Source of the DNA: Epinephelus fuscoguttatus
Taxonomy: Eukaryota; Chordata; Actinopteri; Perciformes; Serranidae
Length of the DNA stretch: 64,000 bases
Direction: 5' to 3'
NCBI RefSeq assembly: GCF_011397635.1
Contig: NC_064774.1
Span: 1,736,520 to 1,800,519 of the forward strand
This document shows, piece after piece, positions 36,073 through 55,573 of the stretch; the stretch's first letter is position 1; each line of letters opens with the position of its first letter. A program made the position numbers and the translations under genes. Under the pieces are notes generated by a model. The model did not search any database. It saw nothing but the letters and a program-made list of their open reading frames with translations, and was not told where the DNA came from.

Positions 36073-39000
36073 TATGTCAGTGTGTTGATAGCTTCTGTAA
36101 ACCTTCCCTCTCAAAAACAGGTTTCACAACTACAACACAATTCATTTGAAAGAATATTATTCAAAATTATTGTTAAAAATTCTAAATGCAGGAACTAAAT
36201 CTGATTTTATTTCACGATATTGTCCAGTGAAACTTTTAACATGGTCGCACAGTTTTAACTTCACTCCCTGAGAAAAGTACCATGGTTTATGTTGGTGCAC
36301 ACTATGATCTAAAACTGAATTCTCAGGTCACAAAGTTCAGTATATAAGAAGCTGATTTCAAACAATGATTCCCATGAGAGGCCTCTAAGTAATATCACTG
36401 AACAGTTCATGAGTAGGGGCACAGAGAACTGGGGGGGAGGGGTTCTTCCCGGCACATCTGTGTGATGGATGGTCTCTGCGGAGAAAATACTCTTTGGTCC
36501 ATTTCCATGTTCTCTTTGTTGTTGTGTTTCAGGGCGAGGCCTCTTTAACTCAAATGGTTTAGATCATCATTTCCTGTTTACATCTGCAGGTCGCCACTGG
36601 ACTAAACACAGGCCGCCCAGGCACTCCAAGCTGAACCTGGGTCAGCTGACCTGCTGTTAGTCTTTAGATGTGTGTTTTTCTCCCAAATCATTTTTAACTG
36701 CACTCAGTGACGCTCCAGTTACCTGAAAGTATTTAAATCCTCAAATTCTTGATGTAAGAAGGAAGTTGAGTTTATGGACCAACTAGCTGCAAACAAAGAT
36801 CATGATCCAGTGGTTCTGGTGGCCAAAGGTGGTTCTAGAACAATAATATGGTTCTATAATGATATATTGAGCAAAAATCACCTCATGGCTCTACTGTGCT
36901 GATTTATGGTCTGATCCATTTCAGAATGTTACAGTAGTTCTACAACTCTGTTATAGTACTACAGTTGTTCTAGAGGGTTGTAAGGTATTTCAGTGAAGGT
37001 CGTTGCGCCGATCCTAGAATATCCTAGATACCTGACAATGTTTGATGGTTCTAGAACTTTACGAGAATTCTATTATTTGGACGACACACCATGCTGTTCT
37101 AGAATATTATGAGGTTCTGTACGGTCATAGATGCTCTAGAACGGGGAATGAAATCAAATTTTAAGTTATGGAAAATGTCAAGAGGATTTTTATGCTTTTA
37201 GAGATTTCTAGAGAATTTTTAAAACATTCTGAGAGTTCTCTACTGTACATACGAGTTTTAAAGAAAGTTCTGGACATTTGTAGAAGGTTTTCAGGATTTC
37301 AGTGAAGGTTGTTGCACAGTTTCTAGAACGTTGAAAATAATATGATACACAAGAATACTGATGGTTCCAGAATTTCCTGAAAATTCTAGAACTTGGATGA
37401 CGTGCCATGCTGTTCTAGAGCACTGTGACGCACTGTTCTAGAACAGAGAATAAAAAAAATCTTTCAGTGGTGAGAAAATGGCGTTGGGGTTCTTGTGTTT
37501 TTGGAGAAGTTTGGAGAATTTGTAAAACATTGTCAGGATTCTCTGCTGTATACGTGGGTTCTAAAGAGAGTTTCAAAAACTTTCAGACAATTTCAAAAAT
37601 GCCTCAGTCAGTAAATACTTGACTGCAACGCTCCAGTTACCTGAAAGTATTGAAATATTCTAGAGTGCTGAAAATCATATGACACGCGAGAGTTTGATGG
37701 TTCTACAATTTCATTAGAATTCGCTAATTTGGACGACATGCCGTACTGTTCTAGAATATTATGAGGTTCTAGAATGGAGAATGAAATTTTAAGTTATGAA
37801 AAATGTCAAGAGGGTTTTTATACTTTTAGAGATTTCTAGAGAATTAATAAAACATTCTGAGAGTTCTCTACTGTTTTTTTGGGTTTTAAAGAAACTTAGG
37901 GAATCACAGAACATTCTGAGAACTTTTGGAGAGACGTTTCAGCCAGTAAATACTGGATCACAAGTATTTAAATTTTCGAATTAAAATCTTAATGGAAGAA
38001 GTCCATGGACAAGTTAATACTTCCAAACAAAGATCATGATCCAGTGCTTTTGGTAGCTATTAGTAGTTCTAGAACAATATAATGGTTCTTCAATATGGCT
38101 CTAAAATGATACACTGTGCAAGAATTATCTAATGGCTCTTACATGTCCTATGAATAATTTGATGTCCAGTCCATTCTAGAATATTAGGAATCATGAGATT
38201 CCTGGAATGCTGAAAATAATACAATGCCTGAGAATGTTTGATGGTTCTAGCATTTCAAGAACAAACTTGGTCGTCATGCCACGCTGTTCTAGAGTATTGT
38301 GAGGTTCGGTGTAGTTCTAGAGGTTCTAAAATGGAAAATAAAAGACAAATCCTTCAGTCCTGAGAATATTTTGTGAAAGTTCTTCTGTTTTTAGAGAATT
38401 TTAGAGAATTTCCATACTTTCTAAAGTTCCGTAGAGGAATCAGGTCTGAAAGCTTCCAGATAGATTTGAGAGATTTTGAGATTTGAAGTTTGGACTCTAT
38501 GAATGTTTGGAGAGGTTGAACAGTACTTTTCCTACATTTTGGATTTGCCGAAGAGTCTGGGACTTCTGAGTGTCATGTGTTCTAGAGATGTTTCAGGGAG
38601 GCTCTGGAGTTCAAAGGGTCTCAAGAGTCTGACGTCTCTACAGGAATATCGAGGAGTTCTAGAAAATCTAAGCTCCATATCTCAACATGTTTTGAGTTTT
38701 GTTCTAGAGTATTCTGAAAGTGTGTTTCTCTGCATGTTCCAGTTCTACCGGGATGCAAAGGACTGGTGGCTGTTTGGCTTCTACTTCTGTGTACCTCTGG
38801 CCTGTTCTGCCATTTTCTACGGCCTGATGACCTGCGAGATGCTCAGACACCAGAAAGGAAGACTGAAGATCTCACTGAGTGAACACCTCAAACAGGTAAA
38901 CACACACACACTAATGTAAAAGATCAAAGTACCTGCATTCCTGATGCTCGACTTCTGAGAGTAATTTCTCTCTGCAGCGTAGAGAAGTAGCCAAAGCCGT

Positions 39001-41775
39001 GTTCTGCCTGGTGTTGATCTTTGCTCTGTGCTGGTTTCCACTGCATCTGAGTCGACTTCTGAAGAGGACCGTGTACAAATCCCATGATGCACACCGCTGT
39101 GAGCTGTTAAAGTAGGTGGAGAGATACATGCATTAACAAAAAAAACATTCTCACTGATTCGTACTTTTACTTAAGTAAAGGATCTGAATTCTTCTTCCAT
39201 TGATGTCACGTGTTCTTTTTCTGTGGTTACAGTTTCCTGTTGGTGCTTGACTACCTCAGCATCAATATGGCGACCATCAACTCCTGCATCAACCCCATCA
39301 TCCTCTTCTTTGTCTCCAAGAAGTTCAAAAACTGCTTCAAGGTAAAAACTGAACGTCGCTGTAGTTAGTGGTGATAGTGAATGTCAGTGTGACATCACAA
39401 CGAGATCACTGGGTCAGAGGACGTGAGACGCAGACAGAGAGAAAGAAACTAAATCTAAATGTCTTGGGACAACGAGTGATAAACATAGAAAGGTCGTGAC
39501 CTCTGATAAAAGACTTGTGGGAAGTGACCAGTGGCATGTCTGTTTAAAGGGGCACTCCACCGACTTCACACATGAAGGTCAGTCTGTCTGCGTGTGGAAA
39601 CAATCTGGGGGAGGCTTTTTAAAGTCTGAGAACACAACCCTGATGATGTCATAGCGATGTCAGAAGGGTTTATCTCGGATGGTGTCTCCAAGATGAGAAA
39701 AATTCATAGCAGAAAGGCTGCTTTACAAAGTGGACGTGTGGAGTATGAAAGACGTGAGGGAGGCTCAAAGGAAATTATGTTATTAGTTGTATTATAAGTA
39801 AATTTGGTATTTATTGAGCTTAGGTACGATATATCAGGATAACTCTGCCTCAGTTTTCACCATTCCTTTTAAAAAATGTGTCTCACACAACTTTACAAAA
39901 TTAAGACCTTAAGTTACTTGAGTAAAAGTACTAATATGATATTGTAGAAGTGCTCCACTACATGTAGAAGTCCTGCATTCAAAACCTTACTGAAGTAAAA
40001 GTATGTATGAGCTAAATGTTAAATGTTTAAAGAAAAAGTATTGGTAGTGCAGAAAAATGTTCCCTGACCATGTTTTACTATGATAACTTATGCTTTTGGT
40101 TAATATTGCTGCTGCATTAATGTGTTGCATTTTACTGCTGTGGATGTTTAAGGCTGTGCTAATTTTAACAGCTTCATATACTGTTGGTGGACAGTGTTGC
40201 ACCCAGGCAAGATGGCTGCCAAGCTGCAGACCACTGTTCAAAACCAACAAACAACAACACCAGTTGTGTTTTGGCAAGTCATGGCTTTCAGCAGTGTTTT
40301 AAGGCACCAGGGTTGGGTGTTCTGTAGCGACCTGTCAGTGTGTTTTTCAGTGGATTTTTATGCACCAAACAAAGGTGTTGTGTACAGTAGCAACCCTTGC
40401 TGTTTTTCCAGCAGCTTTTTAGGCACCAAGCATGGATGTTTTTTTTGTTTTTTAGCAACCTGTCATTGTTTATCCAGTGGTGTTTTAAACTCCAAGGGTG
40501 GGTGTTTTGTCATGACTTGTCACTGTCTTTCCAGCAGCTTTTTAGGCACCAAACGTAGGTGTTTTGTAGCAACCCGTGCTGTCTTGACAGCAGCTTTTTA
40601 GGCATTAAATGTGGGTGTTTTTTTAGCAACTTGTTTGTGTTTTTCCAGTGGTGTTTTAAACAACAGCGGTGGGTGTTTTGTTGTGACTCGTCACTGTCTT
40701 TCCAGCAGATTTTTAGGAACCAAATGTGGGTGTTTTGTAGCAACCTGTCTGTGGTTTTCCAGTGACTTTTAGGCACCAAACATAGGCAGTAAAACATGCT
40801 GTTTTCTCCAGTGACCTTTTTAAGCACCAAACTTGGGTGTTTTGTAGCGACCAGTCACTGTTTTGCCAGTGGATTTTTAGGCACCAAACGCAGGTGAGCT
40901 GTAGCAACCCAACACTGTTTTTCTAGCAGCTTTTAGGCACTAAGCATGGGTGTTTTTTTTTAGCAACCTGTCATTGTTTTTCCAGTGGTGTTTTAAAGTC
41001 TAAGGGTGGGTGTTTTGTTGTGACTCGTCACTGTCTTTCCAGCTGATTTTTAGGCACCAAATGTGGGTGTTTTGTAGCAACCTGCCTGTGGTTTTCCAGT
41101 GGGTTTTGGGAACCAAACAGAGGAAGTAAAACATGCTGTTTTTTCCAATGACCCTTTCAAGCGCCACACTTGGGTGTTTTGTAGCGACCTGTCACTGTTT
41201 TGCCAGTGGAGTTTTAGGCACCAAACGTAGGTGAGCTGTAGCAACCCAGCACTGTTTTTCCAGCTGCTCTTCAGGCACCAAATGCGGCAACCGTTTGTAG
41301 CAACCGGTGCTGTTTTACAAGCAGGGAAAGTACCACACAAAGCAAATGTCTTTGACCAAGACATCAGCGCATTTCCTGCTGGGATAGTGCCAAGAAAAGC
41401 AGTTGGGGTTTTTTCAGAGACACTTTTCCAGCGTGGATTTTCCCCCTAAAATCATATGTTTTAAGCCAAAATATGATCTTTTCCGAACCAAAATTGGTGG
41501 TGGTTTTTGTGCAGAAACATTCACCACAATGTTGTTGAAATGTTAAGTTTCAGCGCCAGCATTTTTCTGGCGGTTGTGTTGGGCTGTTAAACAAATGTAG
41601 AGCAGCAAAAGTCAAACATTGACCTCTGAGATGGAGTGGAACTATAAAGCAGCATAAAATGGAAATACTTAATCAAAGTACAAGTACGTCTAATTTGTAC
41701 TTAGGTACTTGATTTAATATACCTAGTTACATTCCACCACTGTCGATGGAGTACCCCTTTAATCAACTCCCCCCC

Positions 41776-41812
<37 letters not shown>

Positions 41813-41925
41813 TTCTCTCTCTGCAGTCCTGTCTGTGTTGTTGGTGTTATTCTGGCTCTCTCTCCAACAGTATGCTGCCTCTCCACCATGGGACCAGCCT
41901 GCAGTACAAACACACTGACCACTGA
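33623..41925 (+). CDS. ednra: Endothelin receptor type A (class A GPCR)
   Basis: Seven-transmembrane receptor for endothelins, coupled to Gq in vertebrates; acts in vascular tone and neural-crest/jaw patterning. Coding exons: 33623-34180, 34743-34870, 35837-36035, 38743-38895, 38978-39111, 39233-39341, 41827-41925, all GT/AG and in phase, 459 residues. Visible: signal peptide core [15 protein letters not shown], glycosylation site NFS, a long basic N-terminal tail, TM1 [22 protein letters not shown]2 [22 protein letters not shown]3 end [19 protein letters not shown] with the DRY motif, [51 protein letters not shown] and a cysteine-rich palmitoylation tail [22 protein letters not shown], the tail [16 protein letters not shown] and the ttc29-tmem184c neighbourhood favour type A over B. 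The start is uncertain: an in-frame ATG at 33560 has a better Kozak context but adds 21 residues before the signal peptide. Which teleost paralogue (a or b) cannot be told. Confidence 0.92.
34682..34739 (+). repeat. TG microsatellite acting as ednra splice-acceptor tract
   Basis: About 29 TG units lead straight into the acceptor CAG (AG at 34741-34742). No pyrimidine tract is present. Confidence 0.95.
34874..34916 (+). repeat. CA microsatellite at ednra donor
   Basis: The donor GTAACACACA at 34871 is continuous with the CA run, so the 128-base exon is bracketed by TG and CA repeats. Confidence 0.95.
34970..35720 (+). repeat. Polypyrimidine TTTC/TTCC array in ednra intron
   Basis: About 750 bases almost purely C and T, with CTTT and CCTT blocks and unique-looking CT segments between them. 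Segments such as CTCTCCTTTGTCCATTCTCC and TTCTTTCCTTCCTTCCCTC recur in order at 50.5-50.7 kb in tmem184c. The 203-codon frame here is an artefact. Confidence 0.9.
36036..38742 (+). repeat. ednra intron holding an old tandem array with TTCTAGAA palindromes
   Basis: After a TG run at the donor, about 36775-38400 holds several diverged units of roughly 330-400 bases. Each has GCTGAAAAT.ATA..A, TTTGATGGTTCTA, GACG.CATGCCA or similar, CTGTTCTAGA, AGAATG or AGAAT.AAA, AAAATGTCAAGAGG-like words and ACATTCTGAGAGTTCTCT. TTCTAGAA occurs ten times between 36833 and 38664. No ORF of interest. Confidence 0.7.
39890..41745 (+). mobile_element. Leader-VNTR-tail element, long copy B, in the last ednra intron
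   Basis: AAGTTACTTGAGTAAAAGTAC at the left and ACTTAGGTACTTG ... CATTCCACCACTG at the right give a TACTT/AAGTA-type frame. Inside are the leader (CAAGATGGCTGCCAAGCTGC, CAGTTGTGTTTTGG), about twenty array units (TTTTTAGGCACCAAACGTAGG, shown in part: TTTTTAGGCACCAAACG) and the tail (GATAGTGCCAAGAAAAGC, ATATGATCTTTTCCGAACC, ACCTCTGAGATGGAGTGG). It is homologous to 29207-30660. Confidence 0.75.
41776..41820 (+). repeat. CTGT array at the last ednra acceptor
   Basis: GTCT/CTGT units followed by CTCTCTCTGCAG form the polypyrimidine tract of the acceptor at 41825-41826. Confidence 0.85.
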
Positions 41926-42123
41926 GAGAGAGTCTGTGTGTTCATTTGCAACATCCCACCAGCACCTGAACTCATCACCAACACTCGGAGAGACATTGTT
42001 GTGTAACAGATAACCACTGTATTGATCCTCTAATGTTCAGTTTGTATCTTTTTACAGTGTATTTATTCAGGTCTAAATATTATATTTTATTACAGACTAA
42101 TTACTGTGTGGTGACGTATCGTA

Positions 42124-43004
42124 CACTACAGTGTATGGCCAAAAGTATGTGGACAACATACTGTACACTCTTGTTCTTTTGGTCTGGGGTTGTCTTTCAG
42201 GGTTTAGTTCAGCTTTATATAATTTATTAAAGAGCAAAACGGGCAGACATGCAGAAAGCAATAAGAAATAAGACACAAGCCGAAATAAAATGTAAATTGT
42301 TTAAAGGTTGCAGTTTTAAGTCAATAAAATAAAGAGACAATGGGCCCCTGGGCACAGACAAACAGAAGGCCCCACCACCTCTGCTGCACTGAGACGAGAC
42401 ACACTGACACTGTGGTGGTTTTGTCTATTTTTGTTTGTTTGTTTTGTGTCTTTTTTTTTTAATCTTGTGTCTTCTTGTGGTTGTTTGTCTTGTGGCTTTT
42501 TATAAATCATTTTATGTCTCTTTGTGGTCTGCTTGTGTCTCTGTGGTCATTTTGTGACCCATTGTGGTCATTTTGTGTCTCCTTGTAGATGTTTTGTGTC
42601 CTGTTGTGGTCTGTTTGTGTGTCTGTGATCATTTTGTGTCCCATTGTGGTCTGTTTGTGTGTCTGTGATCATTTTGTGTCCCATTGTGGTCTGTTTGTGT
42701 CTCTGTGATCATTTTGTGTCCCATTGTGGTCTGTTTGTGTCTCTGTGATCATTTTGTGTCCCATTGTGGTCTGTTTGTGTCTCTGTGTTCATTTTGTGAC
42801 CCATTGTGGTCTGTTTGTGTCTCTGTGGTCATTTTGTGTCCCACTGTCTGTTTGTGTCTCTGTGTTCAGGCCAGAAATGTCGGAGGATGCCTCAAACAGA
42901 AGAGTGGGTGCTGCTATAACAGCATTTTAATGTTGGAATGAAACGCTCAGCCATCACATATAGATGTCATGTTTTAGTGTCCACTTACTTTTGGCCATGT
43001 AGTG
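42124..43004. mobile_element. Tc1/mariner-type MITE with TA duplication, in the ednra 3' flank
   Basis: Left end CACTACAGTGTATGGCC, AAAAGTATGTGGACA and right end (minus) CACTACATGGCC, AAAAGTAAGTGGACA are inverted repeats; the left one has a small insertion. TA flanks both sides (42122-42123, 43005-43006). No transposase remains. A T/G minisatellite element (42342-42870) lies inside. Confidence 0.75.
42342..42870 (+). repeat. T/G-rich minisatellite element, copy 2, nested in the MITE
   Basis: The leader GGGCCCCTGGGCACAGAC (42342-42359) and CCCCACCACCTC match 401-450. A younger, more regular array follows: about six units of CATTTTGTGTCCCATTGTGG plus TCTGTTTGTGTCTCTGTGAT with a 53-base period. 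Confidence 0.8.
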
Positions 43005-43060
43005 TATTTATTATTGTGTTTAATGTGTAAAATATTTCATTTCAAGTCTCCCTGTGCAGA

Positions 43061-43066
43061 AATAAA
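43061..43066 (+). terminator. Candidate ednra poly(A) signal
   Basis: AATAAA lies 1.14 kb past the ednra stop codon, beyond a Tc1-type MITE at 42124-43004. A second AATAAA occurs at about 43281. Earlier candidates are ATTAAA near 42226 and AATAAA near 42323 inside the MITE. If the distal signals are used, the 3' UTR contains a whole transposon relic. Motif evidence only. Confidence 0.35.
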
Positions 43067-43411
43067 ACTAGTCCGAGGTTTGAAACAGCACTAGGAGCCC
43101 CTGCAGGCTGAACTTTTTATTACATCCCATAATATAAGCTTTCAGTTTGTGGAGCCTTAGTTACTGGGACTGAAATCTGGTTTGTAGTTTACGAGACACC
43201 AACTAATAGTCTGCTATCACCAACTGAGTTTGAATTATTGATGAGGTTTGTGTCCATTAAATTATATATCTGTATTTATCAATAAAGCTATAGTCTAAAG
43301 GCTCGTGCAAACATCTGTTTTGGTTTGCATGTGTGTGTGTGTGTGTGTGTGAGTGTGAATGTCTCATTTGATTAATTTTCCAGTGCATTGGCCACAATTA
43401 AGAGCTGTTGT

Positions 43412-43413
<2 letters not shown>

Positions 43414-43473
<60 letters not shown>
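43414..43473 (+). repeat. CA microsatellite
   Basis: About 30 uninterrupted CA units, intergenic. Confidence 0.95.
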
Positions 43474-43477
<4 letters not shown>

Positions 43478-43669
43478 CATATGGTTTCCAGCTGAAGCTC
43501 TTTACACTGTGAACAAGAGTGTGCGGTCATGCTAACATGCTAACATGCTCCCCGTGGAAACGCTAACATGCTGATAGGCTGTGGATGTAAATTAGAGCTG
43601 AGGCTCTGGCGTGTGCTTTTGTTTTTGGCAGGCTATTTGATGCTAACACTTGTGTACATTCACGTAACC

Positions 43670-43886
43670 CAGAGGTCGGCAAAACTAAACTAAAATAAAT
43701 AAAGAAGAAATAGCTGTTCTTATAACATTCTTATTTTCGTCTACCAGCATTCCTTCACTTTCTCCATCATTTGGACTCCAAAGTCGAAAAAGTATGCTCT
43801 GTGGCTCCACAGATTTTTTTTTTGTACTTTTCTTTTTTTTTTTTGGGCCAAATGGCTCTTTTAATCGTTGAGGTTGCCGACCCCTG
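43670..43886. mobile_element. hAT-type MITE
   Basis: The ends CAGAGGTCGGC and (minus) CAGGGGTCGGC are typical hAT inverted termini. Flanking octamers ACGTAACC and ACCTCACC agree at six of eight positions, as for a decayed 8-bp target duplication. Length 217 bases, noncoding. Confidence 0.65.
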
Positions 43887-44309
43887 ACCTCACCTGTTCA
43901 GATCCCCCGTCCACGCCAATGGACCGAACCTTTCCAGGATGTCTACATCTATGATTACCGTCATCTGATGGATGTCTACAAACCAATCCGACTTCTAAAG
44001 TGAAAGAGGAAGCGCAAGTTGTCACGTTGTTAAAGTGCATCATTTGTGTTGAATAAACTGTTTTGTAAACTATTGTTGAGTGTATTTAGAGGAAGGAAAA
44101 TTAAAATATTTGTGTGTCTCTGTGTGTGTTTGGAACATAATTGGGATTATAAACACCTTAATTTATACAGCACTTTTCTTAGTGCTCCAAAGTGCTCTTC
44201 ACACAAAAAACCCGCCTGCAGATATGAACCTTTCTTACCTGTCATTACTTATTAAAGAGTATTTTTATTATACTGTAGTTTTGCTACTTTTACTCAAGTA
44301 AAATATCCA

Positions 44310-45110
44310 CCACTGACATCAAGGCCTGTAAATCTTTGTTTATTTTTATTTTATTTTTTATTTTTACTCTTAGTTTAATTTTTTAAACTTTAATGTACTT
44401 TACTTTATTTTATTTTATTTATTTATTTATCAATTTATTTATTTATTTTTGGTGTATTCGCTGTTGCATTGAAATACATCTTTCATGTTTAATTATCTAT
44501 TTATGTTGCAGGGATTCAAACCTACAACTGTATTTTATTTTTTTTTTAACTTTATTTTAATTTATTTATTTTTGGTGTATTCAGTGTTGCATTTAGATAA
44601 ATATTTCCGGTTTAATTATTTATTTATGATGCAGGGCTTAAGGCCTGCAATTATATTTTATTTTATTTTATTTTATCTTATTTAATTTTCCTTTATTTAT
44701 TTTGATTTATTTTAATTTATTTATTTTTGTTGTATTCAGTTTTGCATTGAAATAAATCTTTCCTGCTTAATTATTTATTTATGATGCAGGGATTTAGACC
44801 TGCAATTTTATTTTACTTTATTTTATTTATTATTTATTTTGATTTATTTTAATTTATTTATTTTTGGTGTATTCAGTGTTGCATTGAAATACAACATTAC
44901 AACAGTGTTGCATCAAATACAAACATTTCTTGTTTAATTATTCATTTATGATGCAGGGATTTAGACCTGCAATTTCATTTTATGTTATTTTACTTTGTTT
45001 TATTTACTTTATTTTCACTTTATTTTAATTTATGTATTTTTGTTGTATTCAGTGTTGCACTGAAAGAAATCTTTCCTGCTTAATTATTTATTTATGTTCC
45101 TGGGGTTTAG
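44310..45110 (+). repeat. AT-rich tandem array upstream of the tmem184c promoter
   Basis: Five to six units of about 120-170 bases. Each has GATGCAGGGATTTAGACCTG (or variants at 44505, 44627, 44783, 44951, 45096), a TTTTATTTTATT stretch, GGTGTATTCAGTGTTGCATT, and CTTTCCTGCTTAATTATTTA. Confidence 0.85.
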
Positions 45111-45231
45111 GCCTTTAAAAGCAGAACATATAAATAGCCATAAAGATGAATGTATAAATAAAGACGGGATGCCGATTAAAATATCTTTGAATTAAGATGA
45201 TTAGATTTGGAGGCTGTTTCCTGTCAGCCAC

Positions 45232-45460
45232 GTGACTGATGGAGAGAAACGGTTTGACATCCCTCCTCGTGACGCGGCGCGTAAACAACGGGAACAGGGA
45301 GGACAAACACGGACTGCTGCTGCTGCTGCTGCTGCAGAGTGAAGCCGTAGCGGCTGTGTCACCGACCACCGGCAGATACCGGATTAACGGATCGATCAGG
45401 GTGATCGGGGTGATCGGGGTGGTGGTCTGAGCGGCGGGGCGGAGGAGGGGATGCGTTGCC
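45232..45460 (+). promoter_or_regulatory. tmem184c promoter / noncoding first exon region
   Basis: A GC- and CpG-rich island in otherwise AT-rich DNA, 2 kb upstream of the tmem184c start. It has a GC box (GGCGGGGCGGAGG near 45434), a CTG run of about eight units at 45316-45341 and several GATCGGGGT repeats. The coding exon is preceded by an acceptor TTTGTCTCCCCAG (AG at about 47380-47381), so a spliced 5' UTR is expected and this island is the best source. The exact donor is not clear. Confidence 0.5.
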
Positions 45461-45889
45461 TGGTAACAGAAGCAGGACTGAGGAGGAAAACAGGCCGACC
45501 GTCACTCTTCATCATGAACATCCTCATCTTCAACGGTCCGAGTCTTTCCATGTTCAACCTCAGGTCATATTTATCACGTGTTTTATCTCTGCAGCTGCCT
45601 GTGCTCACTGTGCACTCCATCATTTATAATTGTAGCCGAAATCTACATAAATATTCCTGCAATACTTGTCTGCGGTCGCGTTTAATGCTTCATAGTGACC
45701 TCATTGCGTTTACACTGGTCATAGAGAACTTTAATATGCTATGACATTGTTAATGTCCATTGTGTTGGAATATTACTATAAAAAACTTTATTAAAATATG
45801 CCTCCGGATCAAAACAGTCAGTTTAATCCAACTCATAGTTCATATTTAGACTTTAATGATGAAATATAACTGCACCAAAAGTGTATTTA

Positions 45890-47060
45890 ATTAATATTCC
45901 TCCTGCTACAAAAACTTGACTTTAATGGATGAAAAATGAGCGAAAAATATTTTTAAAGGGTTATTTCACATATATGTGTTGCTATGTGATTTTGTAGTCA
46001 TGATCAGTTAAGTATTTTTAACAAATATTCCAATACATTTTGTTTAATTTATTGGAGACAATCTGTAACTTTACATCAGCTAGCTCATGATGTGGCTAGC
46101 TAATGTTAGCTTTTCAGTTAGCTTACACCCTGACCAGGTGACCACAGAATATTTAATATAATATTATTAAATACATATGTGTTTTCTAATTCATGTTTAA
46201 GAGATATTTATGATCAGTAAATCATGTCAGTGCAGTGGGGAGACAGCGGTGGAAGAAGTTATTGGCTAACTGAAATGTTAGCGTAAATGTGCATTCAATT
46301 AACCTTCTTACTGCTAGAAATATTTAACGTAATGGATGAAAAAAAGTGATAATGCTTTTAAAGTGTATAATTTCACATATAAGTGTTACTATATGATTTT
46401 GTAGTCATGATCAGTAAAGTATTTTTAATATAGGCCTGTATTCCAGTAAATTTTGTTTATTTAAATGGAGACAAGTAACTTTACATTTGCTAGCTTGTGA
46501 CGTAGCTAGCTAATGTTAGCTTTTCAGTTAGCTTCCACAGAATAGAATATTTATTAAAATATATATTTTCTAAATTTATATGTGAGAGATATTTTTATGA
46601 TCAGTAAATTATCTCGTTGCAGTGGGGGAGACAGCGATGGAAGAAGTTATCGGCTAACTGAAATGTTAGCGCAAAAATGTATTTAATTAACCTTCCTGCT
46701 GTCAGAAATATTCAAGTTTAATGGATGAAAAAAGTGATAAATTATAATTGTTATTTCACATATGTGTTACTATGTGATATTGCAGTTATAGTCAGTAAAG
46801 TATTTTTAACATATTTTCCAGTAAAGTTTGTGTATTTGAACGGAGGCAATCTGTAACTTCGAATAGTCGAATATTTCTATGCTGAAAAACATTAGCTAGC
46901 TACATCACAGGCTAGCTAATGTTTTTTAGCATAGAAATATTCATCTTCAATGGATGAAAAATGAGGGATAAACACTTTTAAGATATATTTTTTACATTAT
47001 GTTTTTCTATGTGAACATGAGGTCATTTCAGTATTTTATAATCCACTAAATTCATCAGGG
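45890..47060 (+). repeat. Tandem repeat of about 390 bases
   Basis: The phrase AATGGATGAAAAA begins at about 45924, 46331, 46720 and 46949 and is each time followed by TTTCACATAT-like words. ATGATCAGTAAAGTATTTTTAA and GCTAGCTAATGTTAGC follow in the first two units. The last unit is shortened and preceded by a perfect-looking hairpin. Confidence 0.8.
46869..46942. repeat. Long inverted repeat, 32-base arms, 10-base loop
   Basis: The arms 46869-46900 and 46911-46942 pair with one mismatch around the loop TACATCACAG. They start GAATATTTCTATGCT and end at GCTAGC. A hairpin or cruciform is possible. Confidence 0.85.
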
Positions 47061-47400
47061 AATCAGTAACATTAGCTGTGATGTAGCTAGCTGACGTACG
47101 CTTCTCAACAGTTAGCGCCCACCTTGACCGCTGACTGGAAAATATTAAAAAGACTGTTTGACAGAATAAAAAATATAAAGCTGTGTTTAGTTAGCTAATT
47201 TGTGCTAACACTGCTAGAACTCCTTAAACTCTCACACAACTGCCGAACAGTTAATTCATTTTCAGTAATTTAATTACACTTGTGTTCAACAAAATACGGT
47301 CTTATCGTTCCTGGATTGTGTACCTTGTTGAAGTTATAAGAACTGGAAGTTAAAACAGACCAACTGGTTTTGTCTCCCCAGGTGTGGCTCAGTGGTTTAG

Positions 47401-55573
<8,173 letters not shown>

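Noticed and set aside
33623-41925. Assignment as endothelin receptor B
   Set aside because: Some residues fit type B, but the [13 protein letters not shown] loop, the C-terminal tail and the ttc29-tmem184c neighbours fit type A.
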